The position numbers were made by a program, and so were the translations under genes. Under the pieces are notes generated by a model. The model was not told where the DNA came from and made no database searches. It saw nothing but the letters and a program-made list of their open reading frames with translations. A stretch of 64,000 nucleotides of DNA, from assembly GCA_947650365.1 (NCBI GenBank), contig OX393549.1, forward strand, positions 12,964,073 through 13,028,072, given 5' to 3'. Every line of letters begins with the position of its first letter. Positions within the stretch are counted from its first letter, which is position 1. This DNA is from Chamaelirium japonicum. Lineage: Eukaryota > Streptophyta > Magnoliopsida > Liliales > Melanthiaceae. This document shows, in pieces, positions 45,101 through 54,100 of the stretch.

Positions 45101-48100
45101 CGAAACCAGATGGTTTCGATCGAAACCAGACCTCCCTTAAATGCCCCCGGGTTCCCAAAACTAGCCCACAAGTTCTCGAAACCAATCCACAAGTTTCGCG
45201 AAATCTGTGGGCTGGTTTTGGTCGAAATTACGGAAATGCCTCGAAAGTGAAAATGCACCTAAGTCGATCAAAATTCTAGCTTTTGTGGTTTCATACTTAC
45301 CTTTCGTTTCGATCTCGATCGAAACCAAAATATTTACAGAAATTTTGGTATTTTGATCGAACTGTCAATCCATGGACCCAAGCACACTTAATTATGAGGT
45401 TTGCCAATGATCATCTAGCATGTGAATCTAATAATTGGATAGCAAGCTAGGTTTCTTCCAACTATCATAATATAACTGAAGTATTGATGTACGCGGCCGT
45501 CACAAGTTTGTGTACATCATTTCTTTGATAGTACTCTTCTAGCATAATTAGTTCCTTTACCGTCTTCAAAATTGTATGTGCCTGATGTTTTGCCTTAACA
45601 ACAGAACCTATCATCATAAAAAATCTTGTGGTACACTGATAATTACACTGGGTGGATGGAACTCACTAAGGAAATTTTAGTTCTTTTCTTTCTTTTAAAT
45701 TTCTTCACTCTTTTGCAACTAGTGGTAAGATGTGCATAGTATTTTTGCTCTCTTTAAGATGATTCCCTAACGTTCATGGGTTTGGGTGAAGTTCGTCCCA
45801 TCATACAACTATCATGTTCAGTAAAATTTCATGCATTGAGGACAGACTAGAGCACCCTTTATTTATTGGGAAAAGGTTTTGATGCATGAATTCCCTAAAC
45901 TGGACTTTGCCAAAAAGTAAACTAAAGCTAAATGAAGGTAAGGCCTCAACAAAATTGGCAGTCCTAGTTCTTCCAACTTGACTAGAGTGTACCCACCTAC
46001 TCCGCATGAAAGGAGATCCAATTACAACCTTGCTAAGGTGTACAAGATCCTAGTGCAATAGCAACTAAGGGAGTCTATAGCCTAATTTCTAACCTCAGGA
46101 TTCATACCTTAGATCATCCTTGAGGTTTGTGCCATCAATCCTCCTTAGAGAATCATGTCTCGAATCCAACAAAGTTTCCCCTTAGGAAATGTGTGAGGAG
46201 TCGAGGACTCGATTGTGAGGTGACCATGTCTTAACCTTCATAAGGCGCACCAGCCAGTGTCATAGACAGTTTCCCAGTGAAGGGAACACAAAGAACTGTG
46301 TTATATGTTCTATCACAGAGAACAGTGTTTCTTCTCTGTGTAGCCCCTTGTCTATAATCAATTGGAGTTTCCCTCTCTCTATTCAGGTCTGGTGTGGTTT
46401 CTCTCTCCACTCTCTTACTAGAATGAATAGTTCTCTCTCTATCTGCCCTTGTTCGGGTTGGCAACGGTCAAGAGGGAGGATAGGAGAAGAAAAACAAAGA
46501 AGAGCAATGGAAGAAGTTGTGGAAGAAGAGAGATGAATAGTCATGCTTTTTTTACTTTTTATAGGCAACAAAACTTAGGCCTGTGGAGAACAACTAGGCC
46601 TCTAGCTATCCTCTCCATGGGCTCTTTTAGCCCTTTAAATTCTAAACCAAGTAGATAACTTCGTACAGCTACTTTTTTTTTTTTCTTTCTGTTTTTATCC
46701 ATACCATTAAGTTCTTAAGTTCTCAGACATTTGTCTATTTACTTCAGTAGTTAGTTTTTTGATAGCTTTTGTGCAGAAGTGGGTGGAACTTAAGGTTTGA
46801 GAATTCTAGTTCAGGTTCGGACTGGATAAAAGAACTAATCGTTTCAACCGGTGTAGCTGTTTCGGCCAAATATGTTACAAAATCAGAAATAGTTATGATT
46901 CTCTCTATTCGGATTTGATTCAAGCCTATTTGGACCTAATTCAGCCTATTCAAGCTTGATTTGGCTTAATCGAGTCCGATTCGTCCTTCTTCGAGTGTGA
47001 TATGGATGAACCAGATCTGAACCAGGCCAAACAGCGATTGAATTTGAATCATGCCATATTTCGGGGTTAGAGTTGTTTTGGCTCGGATCGACAATTCGGT
47101 TCGGGTTCATATGAACCCTTAATCCATGGTCAAATAGACAAACATTTGAGATGTCTCTTCTTTTTGAACCATATATAACTATATAAGTAGTCTTCCTTCT
47201 TCGGTGAAATTGTAAGATTATCTGGTCCATTTTGAGGTTTATAATTTGGATCTACAGGGTTTTGAATGGCCAAGAACTGAAATCAAACAACTAAAACAAT
47301 CTGTTTTGGCCAAGACTGGTCGAAGTACTTACAAAATAAGTAATGTATCTTGTATGCAGAAAAAGAATGAAGAAAAAAAACCTCATAACAGTCCCAAACT
47401 AGACCCAAAACCTTGATTTCAAAATTACAAAATTATTGAAAACACTTGAAATTGAATTTTTGATAGAAAGCACAGTTCTATGAATTAGGTGTGCACAATT
47501 AGTTTATTAACATCTGGATTCCTTTACCCGCCGAGCTTAACAATTAATAAAATGGAAATTACTGGAAAATCTAGTTTGTTATCAATGGCTAGTTAAATTC
47601 TGAAGTGATATGTTCTGCTGCACTGAACTTTTGAACATCTCTGCTCTATTCATGATTTGTTGTGATTGTGGATGGAGCTTGCATAGGGCTATTTACTTCA
47701 ATTTGGTTCTTTGTTCAAGTATAACTTTTGGTTGCATGTTTGTTTCGTTGTACACTGGTTCCTTATTGATGATTTGTTCAGAAGTATTGGTGAACAAGGG
47801 CGCTGAAGAGGAATCTTTCTCACGATCCAAAGTTGCTGATATTACAGAGCCCAGTCCTGACGAATATACGTTTAAGGATTTTATCTGTGGGGAGGATGCC
47901 CTGAAAATTTCTTCTACTGAGCCATACTGCTTATGCCGTCCTATTCGTCGAGGCCATTTTAATGTTTCCCAACACTATTCATCACAACAGGTGCACTTTT
48001 ATCCCCTGATTGCTAGATACATATAATGGATCTACTATATATCTACCAATTGTACTCTATGACCCAGAATCCCATGAAAACTTTCATTTACATCTCGTTA

Positions 48101-51100
48101 GCTATATGATATACTTAGTCATAAATAATTTTAATGTATGATGAAACCAATGAAAATCAAATTAAATAACTTGAATTTATACCAATTGTCATAACATGAT
48201 GCATTTTTATAGAGATCTTTTATTGCAATTCAATTTTTTCTGTTAAATTTTAAAGTTTCTGTAGTTCATAAGAGCAACATTATGTTACAGGTGTTCCGAG
48301 ATTTATATGCTATATGGGACTGGATTTTGATTGACAAATTGCACATTCTTCCGGCAGACAGAAACCTGTATTCTGCTATCCTTGTTGTGCCTGAAACATA
48401 TGATAACCTTGGTACCTTTTCTAGATTGAGTTTTTGTTTTGTTTGATCTTATACATGCTCCTCTGGTTTCTCTGTTTCAATTTCTTTTATACATATCATG
48501 TTTCTCGACGTTACATCTTACATCAATAGTATTGTCATTGCACTTAGAGATATGCAGTGATTAGTGCACAAATGTGTAGATTTTGTTACTTCAGGTTACT
48601 CTATTGTTCCATTTCATCGTTTGAACATGAATGCTATACTATTCTCTTAGCACAACATCGTCATCTTTAAAGGTTTATCCCATATGAGGCCAGCTATGGA
48701 CATCACAATAAAGTAATAATTAGAAAAAATTAATATTGAAGGGAGGTGGTTAAAATAAATATTAAATAAGTAAAGTGGGGGAGAAAAGTAATGGCAATAG
48801 TAAACCCAGAACATTGTCAAGTATAAGCTACATATGTCGAGTGTAAATCCAAGTCCATTTTGAACTGCATAGACTACACCGACAAGCTAATGTGAAAAAT
48901 TACATACTAGATTTTTCAGTCACAACACATCAAGCATAGAACTATAACTAAATGGGTTTAGGTCTCATAATCCTTCTATGCCAAGCATTTCTATCTAAAG
49001 CTAAATCCACTGTTTGATAAGCATGTTTAACTCTTGCACTACTTCCATCCATGTAATCTTTTGGTTACCTCTCTTTCTTGTCCCTTCTCTTAAAAATTCA
49101 TCACATGTTTGGCATGTGCCACCACATATGCACATATACGGTCTAGACTCTAGGATCATGGTAGTGCTTGTGCAGCCTTCACACAAGTGGATTACTCGAT
49201 TGTATGGCTGCACACCGTCATGTGCGCTGCACACTCTGTGCTCTTGGACAACCCAATGGCTATTTTTCTAGCTGTTGGAGTTGTTATTTCGCGCAATGCA
49301 AAACTCCAACGAATAAAAGATAGTCATTGGGTTGTGCGACCACATAATGGGTTGTGTGACGGTATAGTGCATTGTGCTTTTTCAAGAATTATATACCTCC
49401 AAACCCCTATATATACCCCCCGATTCCCCATTCGTCTTACACGTCTTCTCAATTTATAACCTTTCAAAAGCTCCCTCCAACCATTCTAAGTCAAGAATCT
49501 TGAAGTTCAAGGCATATTCCTAAATTCTCATTATTATTTTTTAGCTCAATCTCCCTCTCATCCATCGTTTCTCGATCTTCAGATCTTCTCTAACTCTTCT
49601 TCTAGTTATTGGGTCTGAACCTGAGAAATTAAACGATTCAAGATGAGGTAAGGGCACTACAAAAGTCTCTAAGACAAGAATATCATATGAGAATTGTGTG
49701 GCTATGTCAGCAATGGAAACATAGCATGACAAATAGTAAAAAACAACACTTGGCGCTTACACCATGGTTGAATGCAAAACCAACACTAGTGAAGAAGTCC
49801 GAAAGGATATGCTAGAGTATATGCCCTATTTACCCATAAAATCTCGTTTGCATTCGTTGTCTTAGGCTCAAAACTAACTACACGTATGAAGAGGAGTGGA
49901 TCGAGTTGGAGGAGAATACCATCGTTGAATGTTATTGATAATGATGATAAAGCTTCTTCACAAGGAGGGTCACCTAAGCCTTCACCACCAAATCAACCGA
50001 AGGAGAGTGAGAAGAAGAATCGACAACATAAGTATGTTTCTTTTTTTATGAATAAATTAGTTTTTTTTTATGAATGTAATCAGTCTTGACTTTCTATTAA
50101 TATAGTTGAACTTGAATCATTTTAATTTGAGTACTATTTAAAACTTTTGGGATTTTTGTTGATTTTTTAAAATTTTCTAGTATTTTCCCAATTATTAGAA
50201 TACAATGGACAAGTGGGTGTGCGATTGCACTATCACATATGTTATTGGAGACTTTGATGGAACATACTGCATAGGCTCTCTTGACAACATTACATAAATC
50301 CCCTTTCTCAAAGGGGCTTCCCCTGCCTCCTTTGTATAAGGGGTCAACTAGCTAGAAGGTCAAATAGAGGAACGGACTAGGCGAGCTGTCCACTCTGATT
50401 TCATTTCCAAGTTATATAGCTAACTAATAGACCATTTACCAATCAGTTTGTTTTAGGTTTTTTCCAACAATTCAGATAACAAATGATGAAGAGATTAATG
50501 TGATTTCATTTCATCATTCTTCACTCCTAATTAGACTAATCTAAAACTCTTAGTGATCGTTCTATCTTTTGCTACTTTTGTTTCTTGATTTGTTTTTTGA
50601 ATAAACTTTTCAGAAAAGATATGCATCAAAAACCACAAATGCAATTATATTTGAATTAATTGGATTCAACAATTTTGAATTCTGAATATTATATATATTT
50701 TTAGCTTGGCTATAGAGTTATTGCACTTGTTATTTTGCAGTTGAAATTGAGCTTGTTTTTCCTTCCATCTTTTCCAGTGTAGTCAAGGCGCCAAGGCGAT
50801 AAAAATTAAATATATTAAATAAATATAAGTCATATCTATACATAAGTAATTTATGATTTTATGCATAATAAAATTTAATTTCTAGAGATAGATATGGTCA
50901 AAATAATACTATTTGGTAACGAGTATGATCCAGAGCGTATGATATGCTACAAAACCATTATTATTGCATCAAATAGGAATCATGCATCAACCATAATGAT
51001 TATATGTTGCAAATATTAATCACATATCGACAAGAGCAACATAACCCTATCATAGCCATATATTTAAACAAATAACATAAGCATAAATATAATCATATTA

Positions 51101-54100
51101 GATAATCTAATATTTTTGAAACATTTCACAAATCACAACCACGTATCCAAAAAAAAAAACAATTAAAATTACTCATCTAAATCACCTAACCATCTACATC
51201 ATCGTCACTCTTGTATGAATAATCCTTATATGTCTCTTTCGACTTTTTCTTCTTCAAACCTTGAGAACATGGACACAATAGTTTTTTTCCAATTAATGAT
51301 GCATGGTGTTAGCCATCGATAAAGCAACATTGATGAAGACCTGATCAGCACCTTCAGTTCGTATCCGTTTGGGACTTGTTAGACGTTATTTCAGTTTTTG
51401 GCCGTTTTTCCCTGTTTTTGGCCTTATGTCAGCATTTAGTTTTGTTTCTGTTCTTGCCCAGTTCGTGGGGGATGTCCATGATCTCATCCGAGGGCTTTTC
51501 GGATTGAATCCGGGTCTTCTCGGGTGAGTTTCAGCATGATATTAATAAAATTATGGGTGTGTGTGTTTGCGGGGCACCGACGGACGAGATTAGATCTCGA
51601 AACCGACGGTTAGATGGCGAAATAACTTAAATTTGATGATGTGGCATCAATTGGGCTTCAATTAGGGCTATGTGGGCTTCAATTAGGGCTTTTCCGTCCC
51701 TTGCCCGTGCGGAAACCGAGCCAATCCGCCCCCTCTTCCGTCCCCTAACTTCTCTCTCTTTTCCCCTTATTTCTCTCTCTTTTCCTTTCCTTTTTTGGCC
51801 CATTGCATCCCCACCATTCCCCCTTGATTTCCCTTTGATCTTGTCCACCCAAAAAGAAACCCTAGTTCTACAAAAAGGGGAAGATTGAAGGAGATTTCAG
51901 ATTTTGATAGTTGCTGAAATTCGTGCCTCTTCGTGAGTGCTTCCGGGTGAGACTCGAGTCCCCGATCCTCGCCGATTCCACGACTTCGCCTCGTGAAGGC
52001 TTTGGGCTTCGTTTTCCGAAGGTTCCGGCTTCTCCCGACGTCCGGCCTTGCTCCGTGTGCAGGATCGTCGGCGCATCCTTGCAATCGACCCACGGCGGGA
52101 AACCCCAGGCAGTATCTTTCCTTTTCCTTTATTTTCCCATCGCATCCGCTTCGTTTTCATTAGTTTCCATCGCCTCCGCTCCGCATCGCAGCCGTCATCA
52201 TCCTTTTCATCGCTAGTTGAAGCCATAACTTTGCCTATTTATTAGATTCGCCATATATCGTCTGTCGGTAACCCTAGCAAGCATTCGTAACCTATTTTAG
52301 TGAAAATCTGTTGCATGCCTATTGTCCAATTTACATATCTATTGCTGCGATTGACCCTATTATGTGCTGAAATCAGTTTTTTTGTGTTAGTATTGCGCTC
52401 TTTAATTGTTTTAAGTCTTAACCCTGCTTTATGTTGATTGCATAAACTTTAGAACTGCATAAGATAACTTCTGGTTGCTGTCCTTTTGATCTATACGTCG
52501 CTATATTGATAAATAAAACCTAGTCATTGACCAAAGAAAACCCTAAAAGGGTTCAGGATTGTAGTGTGCCTTATTGGTGCCTGCATCAAGTTGGTATCAG
52601 AGCTCGAAAGAACCTGTTCGGGTTTCTTTTGAGTGCTGAATTTCAGCAAACCCTAATCTTTTCTTTGCTGATTTTGCATAGGTCATCGTCTTGCGTGCTT
52701 GATTTGCATTTAGTGTTAGGTTTACGTCTAGCGTTAGGATTGCATCGTGTATCTGACGCCATGTCCTGTCGTCGCGTCCGATCCCATCCTTATTCGCTTG
52801 ACCCACTAGATACCCACACCTATAAACAATTTGTCAGGCTATATAAATCTCTTGAGCCATGTCCTACCCTTTTCCCGAGATCTTCGATGGAACGTAGATA
52901 CTCCTCTTCGATTCGAGATCAAGCCCATGACCTGGATCTATCTTCTAAACCTTTTGTTCAATGGGTTTTACGGAGTCCTTCAGTGCCAACCTTGAAAATC
53001 AGATATATCGAAACCCAGCTCTTACTTGATGATATTGAGGATGAGTTGGCATGGAGGGAGAAGCAGAACCAGAGGCTTGCCCGATACAGCAGGCCACCAC
53101 CTCCAGCAGAGCCTCCACCTCCTGTGGAGTACCCGGTTCCACCAGTGGCCCCACTTGAGAAGCATCCGCCTCCTGTGGAGCTTCCTCGGCCAATGCCTAC
53201 GGAGGAGCCACCTCTTCCGTCAGCGACTACAGAGGAGTTCCTTCCGCCTTCTCCAGTGCCTACAGCGGTGCCACCTCCTCCTTCAGTGGCTTCAGAGGAG
53301 CTCTTTCCACCTTCAGCAGTGCCTACAGAGGAGCCACTTCCTCCGGTAGTGACTACGGAGAGGCTTCTCCTACCTTTCACAGAGCTTACAGATGAGGCAC
53401 CTCCTTCGGCAGTTCTTCCTACAGCAGAGACACCCGTGGAGCCTCCGACTTCCGCGGAGCTTCCATCACAGCTACAGTCAGAGCCAGTTGGGGAGCTTCA
53501 GACAGCTAAGCCACTTGCGCGCTTTGACTTTGTCGGGACTGACCGACCACCTACAGCTCGTGCGCTTCTGTTTTTGTACTTCAGTACCTTCTGGCCCTCG
53601 CTCGACGCCAGCACTCCCTTCGCGAGAGGCCCAGAGGTTGTTGACTGCCCGAGACATCACTTGTTGGGAATTCATCATCAGATCCAGACACAGCGACGTT
53701 CCCACGGTGGTGGTCTCCCTCCTGCTACCGGCGATGTCTTCCGGCGTAAACTCGAGGACGAGTTTTTCGCAGCGGAAGCGATTGATGAAGACCTGATCAG
53801 CACCTTCAGTTCGTATCCGTTTGGGACTTGTTAGACGTTATTTCAGTTTTTGGCCGTTTTTCCCTGTTTTTGGCCTTATGTCAGCATTTAGTTTTGTTTC
53901 TGTTCTTGCCCAGTTCGTGGGGGATGTCCATGATCTCATCCGAGGGCTTTTCGGATTGAATCCGGGTCTTCTCGGGTGAGTTTCAGCATGATATTAATAA
54001 AATTATGGGTGTGTGTGTTTGCGGGGCACCGACGGACGAGATTAGATCTCGAAACCGACGGTTAGATGGCGAAATAACTTAAATTTGATGATGTGGCATC

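Larger units (their letters stand above)
43778..45504 (-). mobile_element. Second Cassandra-type LTR, split by a hAT-like insertion
   Basis: The left part (43778-43888, starting TGTAATATTG) and right part (45375-45504, ending GCCGTCACA) resemble the solo LTR at 8639-8968. The left part carries minus-strand 5S rRNA words: AGGTCACCCATCCTAGTACC and AACACGAGGACTT. The 5S text resumes after the insertion (ACCCAAGCACACTTAA). It is more diverged than the first copy, and no 5-bp target duplication could be read. Confidence 0.72.

Noticed and set aside
51627-52245. Arg/Lys-rich frames repeated at 54079-54697
   Set aside because: They lie within the LTRs on both strands in overlapping frames and are more likely chance than genes.
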